Positions 1 through 7,715 of a stretch of DNA of 14,840 bases are shown here, piece after piece. The DNA lies in contig JAJRZV010000091.1 in NCBI GenBank assembly GCA_024275095.1, forward strand, positions 1-14,840. Reading direction: 5' to 3'. The stretch is from a bacterium (GTDB lineage: Bacteria > JAJRZV01). Position 1 is the stretch's first letter. Each line of letters begins with the position of its first letter. Below the pieces are notes generated by a model that did not search any database, was not told the origin of the DNA, and was given only the letters and a program-made list of their open reading frames with translations. The translations under genes and the position numbers were made by a program.

Positions 1-187
1 CCGAAAAATCTCCTCCCACTACGCTGAGCTCAGGAGATCAGCCTTGTGGAGGTTTTCAAAATTCTCCTTCCTTGCCGGTGGAATTTCCTTTTTTCCTCTC
101 TCTTGATGGAAAGAGATTGATAAAGGAGGCCACGCCACAACCGTGTCCTTCACCCTCTGACAGGGAAGGACGAAAGGCAAGGGTGAT

Positions 188-310
188 GTGCTAAGAGCCG
201 CGCAAGCCACCTCATTCCCCCCATTCACTGCGAAAGGCGATCGCGCCTTCGGCGGCATGGCCCGCTGGTCATCACGAGGAGGCAAGGCGACCGAAGTAAT
301 CCCGGATTCA
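188..310. repeat. Degenerate dispersed intergenic repeat with hairpin
   Basis: This stretch has no plausible gene. Positions 267-305 resemble a dispersed intergenic repeat found in many bacterial genomes, whose consensus begins GTCATTGCGAGGAG and ends with GAAGCAATCCC; here GTCATCACGAGGAG is followed later by GAAGTAATCCCGG. Just upstream, 231-251 can fold into a hairpin (arms CGAA+GGCG and CGCC+TTCG, one bulged A, ATCG loop). The match to the consensus is from memory and the copy is degraded, so it is probably an old repeat remnant. No function is claimed. Confidence 0.4.
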
Positions 311-342
311 CACACCATCCAGCACCCCCACCGCAGGACCCG

Positions 343-368
343 AATGTCAAATGTTGAGACCAGACCCC
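343..368 (-). repeat. REP-like fragment of the kind flanking IS200-like (RAYT) transposases
   Basis: Read on the minus strand this segment runs GGGGTCTGGTCTCAACATTT followed by GACATT. It differs by about one base from a motif I recall next to REP-associated tyrosine transposase (TnpA_REP, Y1-type) genes, GGGGTCAGGTCTCAACATTT. No transposase gene is present, so at most this is a remnant. It sits directly beside the other degenerate repeat and the ATPase pseudogene, which makes the left flank look like a mobile-element graveyard. Confidence 0.4.
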
Positions 369-389
369 GAAAAGACCCCCCATCAATTT

Positions 390-1269
390 TTACCTCAACT
401 TTTCTGCAAGCCAGTTCGGAAATTGCTGCCAGGGAATAGCAATATTATTGAATGGAAGATGAGTGGGGCTGCTTACCTGACATACCAAAACTCCCTCATC
501 CGATACACTATCTTTTGCCAACTCCTTAAATTTTTGAAGAGACCTTGTGTGGGCAGGCATCGGAGTCGCAGTTTTCTTTATTTCAACAGGATATAACCTG
601 CCTCCTATTTGAAGCAAGAGATCAATTTCTATCCCATCATGAGAACGCCAGAAAAACATGCTTTTGCCCACACCATAAATTGATAGTATTTTCAAAGCTT
701 TACTTACCATAAATCCTTCAAAAAGCGCTCCCCCCATTGCTCCCATAAGACTCGCTTCGCCGCCAGGCTGAAATGTCAGATCACACACAATGCAGGATCA
801 ATAAAGTAAATTTTAGGAGCACTATACGTTTACGAAAATTCCGGTAAAAAGGCGGAAGAAAAAAGCAAATGTGGGATGCTTCCAGAACCCCTGCCCACGA
901 TTTAATCGTTGGAACCGATACTCCAATCTCTTCTGAAATCCGCGATGCGTTAAAAACCTGAGTGTGATAAGCAGAGCTTAGCCTCAAAAAATTCTCAAAC
1001 AATCTTAAATCTTTAACGTTTATTAACTGCCTGAGGTCTCTCTCCACGTAAGTTTTAATGTAAGACTGCACCCATAATTTTCTTTTTTTTGGATACAGGA
1101 AAGGTTCAGGGTAAAGTCCTCTCCATATAACATCCTCGAGTGTAAACTTTTTTTTGCTTTTCAATTCCTTTATGCTGAAAGGATATAGCTCCAGCACTGC
1201 AACACGTCCTGCAAGGGACTCTGTTATGCCTTTCATCAAAACAAATTGTTGAGAACCTGAAGGAAGGAG
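390..1269 (-). pseudogene. Decayed COG1373-type ATPase with DUF4143 C-terminal region
   Basis: The fragments match the C-terminal two thirds of the AAA-type ATPase family that carries DUF4143. Visible family landmarks, in order, are SGSQQFVLMKGITESLAGRV, an ELYPFSIKEL segment, a WVQSYIKTYVERDL segment, a winged-helix-like stretch (SRISEEIGVSVPTIKSW) and a terminal nuclease-like EIDLLLQIGGRLYPVEIKK region. The N-terminal P-loop portion is missing: recognisable homology stops near 1266 and the sequence upstream is unrelated. The reading frame also changes twice within about 40 bases: once near 815, where the frame must shift to read APKIYFIDPAL, and again near 785, to continue as CDLTFQPGG and GALFEGFMVSKALK. 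A 5' truncation with two frameshifts makes this a pseudogene; sequencing error cannot explain the missing half. It is unrelated in function to the neighbouring operon. Confidence 0.8.
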
Positions 1270-1539
1270 CAGGCATTCCAACCCCCAATAGAGGGGAGGC
1301 CGGGAAGCATTAACGTCCACCCTACCCCACACCACCACCCTAATACTGCGGGCGGGACATACACACGGCAAGCGTGCAAAAAAGAAATCAGGAGGCGGCT
1401 GGTGAGAAACACGGGGGAATACCGGGTACGCGTGCCCACCACTCCCCCAACCAGGAACCAGGGATAGGGCGGGTGGGAAATGTAAACATATTAAGAGAAT
1501 AAACCGGGCTTTCCAACCTGATGTACCAGGTGCTGAAAA
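1270..1539. other. Intergenic stretch without recognisable gene
   Basis: This region lies between the 3' end of the acyl-CoA operon and the ATPase remnant. Reading frames here have no family resemblance. A near-perfect 14-base palindrome (GGGTACGCGTGCCC, 1424-1437, one T-G wobble) and a weak 5-bp hairpin (ACCTG/CAGGT, 1516-1531) are visible, but neither has a T-run after it in the direction of transcription. I see no convincing terminator or promoter. Confidence 0.5.
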
Positions 1540-3030
1540 CTAATCCTCGAGAGTGAGTTTTCTGCGGAGCACTTTGCCAGAGGGAGTTTTGGGTATGGAA
1601 TCCACGAACTTAATGTATCTGGGCACTTTATTGTGAGCGATGCGTTCCCTCATCCACCGGCGCAGTTCGTCTTCCGAGAGCCGGCTTCCCGGCCTGAGCA
1701 CAACGAAGGCTGCAATTTCCTCTCCCATCACTTTGTCAGGCACGCCCTTAACGACCGCCTCCAGTACATCCGGGTGCTGAACCATAACCCTTTCCACGTC
1801 ACCAGGCAGTATATTGAATCCCCCGCGGATGATAAGTTCCTTCTTTCGTCCCACAAGGTGAAGGTAACCATCTTCGTCAAAGTAGCCGAGGTCACCAGTG
1901 TAAAGCCAGCCGTCACGAAGCACCTTTTTTGTCTCTTCGGGATTCTTGAAATATCCTTTCATCACGTTGGGACCCCTCACGACCACTTCACCTGTCTCAC
2001 CAGGCTTCACCGGATTACCCTCTTCGTCCACGATCTTGATTTCCACGCCATCGAGGGGAATACCCACGCTTCCGGGTCGGGGGTTTCTTTCCGGGTTGGC
2101 CGCGATTACGGCTGTGGTTTCAGAAAGCCCATATCCTTCGGCAATCAGCTTACCTGTTCTTCTCTGCCACTCTTTTTGAATCCATTCGGGCAGGGGAGCC
2201 GTACCCGAACCCCAGGTTTCCACGCTTTCGACATATTCCTCCAGCCGGGGGTGTTGAAGCATAACGGCATACATCGCAGGCACACCGCGAAATGCCCTTA
2301 TCCGGTACTTCTTGATATTCTCCAGCACTTCATCCACAACAAATTTTTCCATGAGGACGCTTTTCTTTCTGAAATCCTGGATAAAGTTGGCCACAAGCCC
2401 TAAAAGACCCATGGCGTGTGAAAGGGGAACACAAATGAGCGAAATTTCATTTTTGTGCAGGTAAGGTTTCTGTCTTTCGTAAATCATCTGGACGTTGGAA
2501 CGAATATTACGATGGGTGAGCATTACTCCCTTGGGGACTCCCGTGGTGCCAGAGGTAAAAAGAATAACCGCCACATCATCGTCTGAAACCTCTTCCACGT
2601 CCTCTCTTTCTCCCGTCTCTTCGCAAAGAATCTCCTGGAGACTTTTCCAGTTTTCTCGATCACCGTCTGCCAGAATTCGAATTTTCACCCTCTCCAGGTG
2701 CTCCGAGGCTTTCGAACATGCAATACATGCAACAGGCTCCACAAACTTTACTATGTAAGCGAATTCCTGCTTTCCCAATCGGGGCACCACGGGCACCAGA
2801 ACGGCTCCACAGGCAAGTACTGCCTGAAAGGAAACGTACACCTCGGGCGAATTTTCAAGCGTAACAATCACACGGTCACCTTTCTTTACCCCCTGTTTTC
2901 TCAGGTACGCCTTGAGCTTAAGGCTGTCATTCCACACATCCACATTTGTAATTTCCCTGTCGTGAAAGATGAGAAACACGTATTCACCCAGCCTTTGAAT
3001 GTTCTCCTTCAAAATGTACGCAAGGTTCAT
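1540..3030 (-). CDS. AMP-forming acyl-CoA synthetase (acid:CoA ligase)
   Basis: This 496-residue class I adenylate-forming enzyme would convert a carboxylic acid, ATP and CoA into the acyl-CoA, AMP and PPi, feeding the operon's substrate into beta-oxidation. The core motifs are intact: P-loop TSGTTGVPKG (159-168), YGLSETT (300-306), YTGD (377-380), the GRKKELIIRGG hinge (394-404) and the C-terminal PKTPSGKVLRRKL with the catalytic Lys at 486. The length is typical, and no membrane segment or signal peptide is seen. The ATG at 3030 forms an ATGA overlap with the stop of the preceding dehydrogenase, with a GGAG about 9 bases upstream; ATG 3039 and GTG 3045 are possible but sit on or too near that site. 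It is the last gene of the operon. Substrate specificity cannot be read from the sequence; a medium-chain, branched or cyclic acid is plausible from context. Confidence 0.9.
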   Translation of the reverse strand: MNLAYILKENIQRLGEYVFLIFHDREITNVDVWNDSLKLKAYLRKQGVKKGDRVIVTLENSPEVYVSFQAVLACGAVLVPVVPRLGKQEFAYIVKFVEPVACIACSKASEHLERVKIRILADGDRENWKSLQEILCEETGEREDVEEVSDDDVAVILFTSGTTGVPKGVMLTHRNIRSNVQMIYERQKPYLHKNEISLICVPLSHAMGLLGLVANFIQDFRKKSVLMEKFVVDEVLENIKKYRIRAFRGVPAMYAVMLQHPRLEEYVESVETWGSGTAPLPEWIQKEWQRRTGKLIAEGYGLSETTAVIAANPERNPRPGSVGIPLDGVEIKIVDEEGNPVKPGETGEVVVRGPNVMKGYFKNPEETKKVLRDGWLYTGDLGYFDEDGYLHLVGRKKELIIRGGFNILPGDVERVMVQHPDVLEAVVKGVPDKVMGEEIAAFVVLRPGSRLSEDELRRWMRERIAHNKVPRYIKFVDSIPKTPSGKVLRRKLTLED

Positions 3031-4196
3031 GACGCCCATCTCCACTCTTTCTCAAAAATTTCCCTGGCTATGGTTCTCCTGTGAATTTCGCTGGTTCCTT
3101 CCACAATGCGCAGGGCCCTCATCTTTCGCAGCATCCTCTCCAGCCCGACCTCCCGCATGAGTCCCATTCCCCCGTGAATTTGAATGGCTGTGTCCACAGC
3201 CCTCCACACGAGCTCCGAACCAAACAACTTCACCATGGATGTCTCGGCCCTGCACCTTTCGCCCCTGTCAACCCGCCATGCCGTCCAGTACACCATCCAT
3301 CTCAGGCATTCCAGTTCCGTACTCATGTCCGCAAGCATCCACTGGATCGCCTGTCGCTGGGCGATGGGTTTACCGAAAGTAACACGCTGTTTCGCATATT
3401 CAATGGATTTTCTCAGCATTCGTTCCGTGACCCCCGCGGCCGTTGCCCCGATGGAAAGGCGCCCATGAGAAATCCACTCCATGGCAAGTTTAAAACCCGC
3501 ACCTTCCTCGCCCAGAATGTTCTCCTGTGGAACCCTGACTTCATCGAAGTGAATCTCTCCTGCCAGGCCATCGCGAATGATGGAGTTCTGAACATTTACT
3601 GTAATTCCCGGAGAGTCCATATCCACCAGGAAACAGGTAATTCCACCTCTTGCTCTTTTTTCAGGGTCTGTTACAGCAAAAACCATGGCAAAGTCCGCAT
3701 GGGGACTGCCTGTGATAAAGTGTTTTGTCCCTGTGATAATGTAATCATTTCCGTCTTTTTGGGCCCTTGTCTGAATATTCGCCGCATCCGAACCCGCTCC
3801 CGGCTCGGTCAGCGCAAAGCACGTGGCTTTTTCCACATTCATAAGCGGCAAAAGATATTTTTCCCTCTGCTGCTTATTGCATGCCAGAAGGATGGGGGTG
3901 GGTCCTCCGGCCCCTCCGTAAATATCTGCACCGAAATGGTAGGTTTCGTGCCTGTTAATTTCTTCCACAAGGAGCACAAAGCCCAGAATGCCCATGCCAC
4001 CGCCTCCCACCTCCTCGGGCATGTGGATTCCGTAAAATCCCGCTTCTCTGGCTTTGCGTCTGACCTCGAGTCTCACTTCCCAGGGTATCTCGTCCTCCAT
4101 AAAATATTTTTCCTCGAGAGGTATAATTTCCTTCTTGATGAACCTGCGCAGGTTCTGGAGCATGATTTCGTATTCTTCGCCAATTCTTAAATTCAT
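3027..4196 (-). CDS. Acyl-CoA dehydrogenase, canonical active site
   Basis: This is a 389-residue FAD-dependent acyl-CoA dehydrogenase that should introduce an alpha,beta double bond and pass electrons to ETF. It has the full set of family elements: LTEPGAGSDA (129-138) and KHFITGS (158-164) in the FAD/substrate region, RVTFG (271-275) and QIHGGMG (339-345) contacting FAD across the dimer, and a catalytic Glu in VEGTSE (Glu366). A strong GAGGAGG lies just before ATG 4196, and the gap from the upstream SDR is 10 bases. It aligns almost without gaps to the dehydrogenase at 9646-10800 (same catalytic residue number; shared AGFYGIH-PEEVGGGG and GGAGGPTPILL segments), so the two are paralogues. 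The retained divergence suggests different substrates or steps. No defect is seen. Confidence 0.93.
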   Translation of the reverse strand: MNLRIGEEYEIMLQNLRRFIKKEIIPLEEKYFMEDEIPWEVRLEVRRKAREAGFYGIHMPEEVGGGGMGILGFVLLVEEINRHETYHFGADIYGGAGGPTPILLACNKQQREKYLLPLMNVEKATCFALTEPGAGSDAANIQTRAQKDGNDYIITGTKHFITGSPHADFAMVFAVTDPEKRARGGITCFLVDMDSPGITVNVQNSIIRDGLAGEIHFDEVRVPQENILGEEGAGFKLAMEWISHGRLSIGATAAGVTERMLRKSIEYAKQRVTFGKPIAQRQAIQWMLADMSTELECLRWMVYWTAWRVDRGERCRAETSMVKLFGSELVWRAVDTAIQIHGGMGLMREVGLERMLRKMRALRIVEGTSEIHRRTIAREIFEKEWRWAS

Positions 4197-4206
4197 CCTT
4201 TCCTCC

Positions 4207-5055
4207 TCATTTCAGTGGTTCGAGAAGCCGGGACATATTTTTCTCCAGCAACTGAACATCCCATTTTTCAGGTGCATACATAACCTTCACCTGGTGCGGA
4301 AAAGTCCACAAACTCAGTTCATTGCCCACAATGCCGAAAATCAACCCGGTGATTTCCTTTGCCCGGTCTGAAACAAGAAAGCATACAAGTCCTGCCACGT
4401 ATTCAGGACCGGGTAGTTGAAGGAGCTTGAGGTAACGGGGGTCTTCCCGGGCCTTCTTGCGGATTACCTCCTCGGGAATGGAAAGCGTCATCCTTGTCTT
4501 TGCACCGGGCGCCACAGCATTAACCCGAATCCCGTATTTTTGCAGTTCCATCGAAAGAGTACGTGTAAAACCCAGAATGCCTGCCTTGGCTGCCGCGTAG
4601 TTTGACTGGCCGACATTACCTTTCATTCCAGCGGTGGATGTGATGTTTACAATTGCTCCACTTCCTTTCTCCCGCATAATCTCCACCGCAGCCTTTGAAC
4701 AACAGAACGTGCCTCTCAGGTGTACCCGGATAACATCGTCCCACTCCTCCTCGCTCATTTTCACAAATGTTCTGTCGCGTAAAATTCCAGCGTTATTTAC
4801 AAGAGCATCCAGTGTACCGAACTCTTCCACGGCCGTACCTACAATCCTCTTCGCATCATCAATGGAAGAAACGTCTCCCTTCACCACGGCGATTTTATCC
4901 TTATCCCCCAGCTCCTCCATGGTCTTGTTCAATTCGGCCTCGTCCACGTCGTTAATAACCACCGATGCTCCCTGCTTGAGCATCTCTTCTGCGATGGCCC
5001 TTCCTATACCCCGTGCTGCACCTGTAACCACCGCCACTTTATTCTCAAGAACCAT
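4207..5055 (-). CDS. SDR dehydrogenase resembling the 3-hydroxyacyl-CoA dehydrogenase domain of MFE-2
   Basis: This 282-residue short-chain dehydrogenase has a nucleotide site TGAARGIG (11-18), NNAG (87-90) and the catalytic Ser140, Tyr153 and Lys157. The segment NNAGILRDRTFVKMSEEEW followed by VHLRG, where the usual tetrad Asn is a His, is typical of the dehydrogenase part of peroxisomal multifunctional enzyme type 2 (17-beta-HSD4), which oxidises (R)-3-hydroxyacyl-CoA. Hsd4A of mycobacterial steroid side-chain degradation is a known bacterial relative. After the SDR core there is a tail of about 35 residues (from about 246) of unknown role. I chose ATG 5055 because GGGAGG precedes it by 8 bases; the GTG at 5064 lies inside that ribosome site, although it would make a GTGA overlap with the upstream gene. 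The likely role is NAD(P)-dependent oxidation of a hydroxyacyl-CoA; the substrate is unknown. Confidence 0.88.
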   Translation of the reverse strand: MVLENKVAVVTGAARGIGRAIAEEMLKQGASVVINDVDEAELNKTMEELGDKDKIAVVKGDVSSIDDAKRIVGTAVEEFGTLDALVNNAGILRDRTFVKMSEEEWDDVIRVHLRGTFCCSKAAVEIMREKGSGAIVNITSTAGMKGNVGQSNYAAAKAGILGFTRTLSMELQKYGIRVNAVAPGAKTRMTLSIPEEVIRKKAREDPRYLKLLQLPGPEYVAGLVCFLVSDRAKEITGLIFGIVGNELSLWTFPHQVKVMYAPEKWDVQLLEKNMSRLLEPLK

Positions 5056-5060
5056 CTTTC

Positions 5061-5858
5061 TCACCTCCCTTTGAAATCAGGTTTTCTCTTCTCGGCAAAT
5101 GCACGTCGGCCCTCCTCAAGGTCACGTGTCACGGAGAGGACAGACGCCAGAAGGTGCTCAAGTTCCAGTCCTCTTGCCAGTGGAATTTCAAAGGCACTGT
5201 TCAGGGCAAGCTTGGCAGCCCTGAGAGCGAGAGGTGCTTTTTCTGTGAGCTTGCGTGCAATATCCATGGCTCGACCCAGGAGTTTTTCATCTTCCACAAC
5301 TTCGCTCACCAGACCGTAATCCTTTGCCCGTTGAGCGTCGAAAATCTCGCCCATGAGTATGATTTCTTTGGCTCGTGCCAGCCCCACCAGCCTCACAAGT
5401 CGCTGCGTACCGCCTGCAGATGGTATTGCCCCGATGTTCACTTCTGTGAGGCCGAATCGTGCTGATGCCCCTGCAATGCGAAGGTCACACGCGAGGGCCA
5501 GTTCAAGTCCGCCGCCAACAGCCACACCGTTGACGGCCGCAATGGCGGGAAAAGGCAGATTTTCAAGGGTTTCAAAAAACCTTCTCGAAATGTTCAAATG
5601 CGCAGTTCGATGGAAGGGAGAGGCGTCCGGCGGGAGAGCCTCTGACATTTTCTTTCTTTCTCTGAGGTCTGCACCCACGCAAAAGGCCCTTCCTTCGCCC
5701 GTGATAATACACGCCCTGACCTCTTCGGCTATCATGCGCGAAGTGCAGTCCAGCAGTTCCTCAAACATCTGCATTGAAAATGCGTTGAGAACATCCGGGC
5801 GCGAAAGCTGAACGATCCCTATGGCATCTTCTTTATCAAATTTTATCGTTTCGTACAT
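5061..5858 (-). CDS. Enoyl-CoA hydratase/isomerase family protein (crotonase)
   Basis: This is a 265-residue crotonase-fold protein expected to hydrate an enoyl-CoA to the (S)-3-hydroxyacyl-CoA. The oxyanion-hole segment AFCVGADL (58-65) and the second oxyanion glycine in GVAVGGGLELALACDL (111-126) are present. Both catalytic glutamates of true hydratases are in place, Glu119 (GGGLEL) and Glu139 (LTEVNIGAIPSAGGTQRL), so hydration is more likely than isomerisation or decarboxylation. Length is normal for a single-domain hydratase. ATG 5858 is preceded by AGAGGTGA, and the gap to the upstream SDR is 17 bases. Lying between two SDR genes, it probably supplies one of them with a hydroxyacyl-CoA in a conventional beta-oxidation round. 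The MaoC pair upstream would handle a different, (R)-type or tertiary hydration. Confidence 0.92.
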   Translation of the reverse strand: MYETIKFDKEDAIGIVQLSRPDVLNAFSMQMFEELLDCTSRMIAEEVRACIITGEGRAFCVGADLRERKKMSEALPPDASPFHRTAHLNISRRFFETLENLPFPAIAAVNGVAVGGGLELALACDLRIAGASARFGLTEVNIGAIPSAGGTQRLVRLVGLARAKEIILMGEIFDAQRAKDYGLVSEVVEDEKLLGRAMDIARKLTEKAPLALRAAKLALNSAFEIPLARGLELEHLLASVLSVTRDLEEGRRAFAEKRKPDFKGR

Positions 5859-5875
5859 GCTTCACCTCTAAAACT

Positions 5876-6661
5876 TTAAACTGTGGTATATCCTCCGCTC
5901 ACGCTCAGTGTCTGTCCCGTGATAAAAGAGGCTCGCTCGGATGCAAGAAACGTCACAGCAGAAGCCACGTCTTCCACCTCACCCAGCCGACCCAGCGGAT
6001 ACCTTCTGAGGACCTTCTTCTGTCTTTCTGCGAACTTCTCCTCCCCAATTTGCGCTTTCATCTTTTCGTATATTTCCTGAATGTGGTCCGTGAGGGTTGC
6101 TCCCGGAGACACGCAGTTTACAGTAATGGAGTACTTTCCCACCTCCTTGGCCAGTGCCTTTGAAAGTCCGATAATGCCGGCCTTGGCAGCGGAGTACACC
6201 ACCAGTCCGGGCTCTCCGATTCTTCCCGCATCAGAAACAATATTGATAATTCTGCCCCATTTCCTCTCCATCATCCCGGGGAGCACCTCCCTCGTAAAGT
6301 AAATGGTTCCCATGAGGCACACACCGAGTACCTTCTGCCATTCTTCTTCCCGGGTATCAATGAATTTGCCCGAGTCCCCGATACCTGCACAGTTGACGAG
6401 AATGTCTATTCTTCCAAACTTCTGGAGGGCTCTTTCCACGCATCTTTTAACATCTGCATAAGATGAAACATCTCCGGGAATCGCCAGGGTATCCACACCC
6501 TTTGCAGAAATTTCTTCAGCTGCAGCAACCGCTTTTTCCTCCACCACGTCGTTCACGCACAGGTGTACACCCTCCTCTGCCAGAGCAATCCCTATGCCTT
6601 TGCCCATGCCCTGGCCTGCACCCGTGACAAGTGCAACCCTGTCCTTAATCTTCATGTCCAT
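5876..6661 (-). CDS. SDR family dehydrogenase (hydroxyacyl-CoA dehydrogenase-like)
   Basis: This 261-residue classical SDR has TGAGQGMG (13-20) for the dinucleotide, NCAG (90-93) and the catalytic Ser143, Tyr156 and Lys160; the C-terminus ends in the usual ITGQTLSVSGGYT pattern. The tetrad Asn position reads Cys115 (VLGVCLMG), a departure from the family norm. The SDAGRIG-x5-VYSAAKAG stretch is reminiscent of BadH-type 2-hydroxycyclohexanecarboxyl-CoA dehydrogenases, but that similarity is from memory and also fits FabG-like and other hydroxyacyl-CoA dehydrogenases. ATG 6661 is favoured over ATG 6655 because GGAGGAG lies 4-6 bases upstream. It overlaps the preceding dehydrogenase gene by 17 bases, suggesting translational coupling. 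The probable role is oxidation of a 3-hydroxyacyl-CoA formed by the adjacent enoyl-CoA hydratase. Confidence 0.88.
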   Translation of the reverse strand: MDMKIKDRVALVTGAGQGMGKGIGIALAEEGVHLCVNDVVEEKAVAAAEEISAKGVDTLAIPGDVSSYADVKRCVERALQKFGRIDILVNCAGIGDSGKFIDTREEEWQKVLGVCLMGTIYFTREVLPGMMERKWGRIINIVSDAGRIGEPGLVVYSAAKAGIIGLSKALAKEVGKYSITVNCVSPGATLTDHIQEIYEKMKAQIGEEKFAERQKKVLRRYPLGRLGEVEDVASAVTFLASERASFITGQTLSVSGGYTTV

Positions 6662-7715
6662 TTTTCTCCTCCTCTATCCACAAAGGTCCTCTCCAGTAGT
6701 GGAGAACTGTTTTTTCGAGTTCATTTCCCTGAAACCATCTTCCGGCAACACTTTTGGCCTTTTTGTAGTAAAGGTGTACGGGCATCTCTACCGTGAAGCC
6801 CATGGCACCGTGAATCTGGTGACAGTTTTTCGTGGCCTGTTCAGACACCTCGGCAGCAAACATAAAAGCCAGTGCCGATGCACCCTTCCATACCTCTAAA
6901 CCGCGTTTACACAGGTATCCGCTCTCATTCACCATGAACCCGCAGCCCCGTATGTTCATGTAGTCATCAGCGAGCATGTGCCTTATGGCCTGGAAAGAAC
7001 CGATGGGGCGACCGAACTGGACTCTTTCACGTGAATACTTCACGGCTCTGCTAAAAGCACCTTCTGCAATTCCCAGCAATTCAGCAGAAGACAGGAGCCA
7101 TATCATGCACCGTGCATCCAGCAGTGTATCCTTATCTCCAAGTACCCGCTCTCTTGTACACGCGGTATCACATTTCAGCGTGTAAACCGGTTCGTCCGAC
7201 ATCATGTCCACCTTTTCATGCTGATATTCACCCTTCAAGAGAAGAACAGGATGCACGCCACCGTCTGTCTCCACATCCACAATGACCCCGTCCGCGTCCT
7301 CCAGGAAAAACGCAAATTTTCCTTCGCACTGAACGTTCAATCGCTCTCCTTTCCATGTCCCCTGAGCCGTGTTTTCGGTGTCGAAAGCTACCGAGATAAT
7401 CTTTTCACCCTTGACAATCGCTTTGGTCAGTTCCTTGAAAGGTCCCTCCCGCTTTGAAAGCAGGTAAAGTGAAACATGACAATCAAGCGCCGGAGAAATA
7501 AACAGGTGCCTCCCGAACACCCGGAAAGAAACCACCGAAAGAATCGGGTCGCCGGGAAAAACGAAGCCCAGAGTGCACATGCGACGGTAAAGTTCCCGAT
7601 CAAATCTTTTACTCAGAAGTACCCGGTACGAAACATCAGGATATGAAGCATCTTTCAGAAGGCGGGACAGTTCGTCTTCAAGCATTTTTTCTTCTCTGGA
7701 GGGTTCAAAGTTCAC
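6645..7715 (-). CDS. Acyl-CoA dehydrogenase-like subunit lacking catalytic Glu (FadE28/ChsE1-like)
   Basis: This is a 356-residue acyl-CoA dehydrogenase homologue that cannot work alone as read. The N-terminal and middle parts have lost the TEPxAGSD and FITG segments, and there is neither an EGTS-type C-terminal Glu nor an LxxER-type internal Glu. It keeps YSRERVQFGRPIGSFQAIRH (227-246) and QIHGAMGFT (300-308), the elements that hold FAD of the partner subunit. This is the pattern of ChsE1 (FadE28), which forms a heterotetramer with ChsE2 (FadE29) in steroid side-chain degradation. The partner is the upstream gene, which it overlaps by 11 bases. I chose GTG 7715 because GGAG lies 7 bases upstream and VNFEPSREEKML aligns with normal family N-termini. 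GTG 7721 is too close to that site, and ATG 7685 would remove part of the first helix. Confidence 0.85.
   Translation of the reverse strand: MNFEPSREEKMLEDELSRLLKDASYPDVSYRVLLSKRFDRELYRRMCTLGFVFPGDPILSVVSFRVFGRHLFISPALDCHVSLYLLSKREGPFKELTKAIVKGEKIISVAFDTENTAQGTWKGERLNVQCEGKFAFFLEDADGVIVDVETDGGVHPVLLLKGEYQHEKVDMMSDEPVYTLKCDTACTRERVLGDKDTLLDARCMIWLLSSAELLGIAEGAFSRAVKYSRERVQFGRPIGSFQAIRHMLADDYMNIRGCGFMVNESGYLCKRGLEVWKGASALAFMFAAEVSEQATKNCHQIHGAMGFTVEMPVHLYYKKAKSVAGRWFQGNELEKTVLHYWRGPLWIEEEKNGHED

Noticed and set aside
19-318. Minus-strand frame of 99 codons in the left flank
   Set aside because: It runs through the degenerate repeat region and its translation looks like translated repeat (Pro/Arg-rich, no domain).
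1424-1437. GGGTACGCGTGCCC palindrome as an operator site
   Set aside because: It lies downstream of the operon and upstream only of a pseudogene, and no second copy was noticed. Chance is an adequate explanation.
1516-1531. Possible terminator hairpin after the operon's last gene
   Set aside because: The stem is only 5 bp (ACCTG/CAGGT) with a 6-base loop, and no T-run follows in the direction of transcription.
3081-4190. Long plus-strand reading frames opposite the operon (for example 3081-4190, 7900-8526, 1633-2403)
   Set aside because: They are antisense to well-supported enzymes, with His/Pro/Ser-rich compositions and no motifs; they are shadows of the coding strand.
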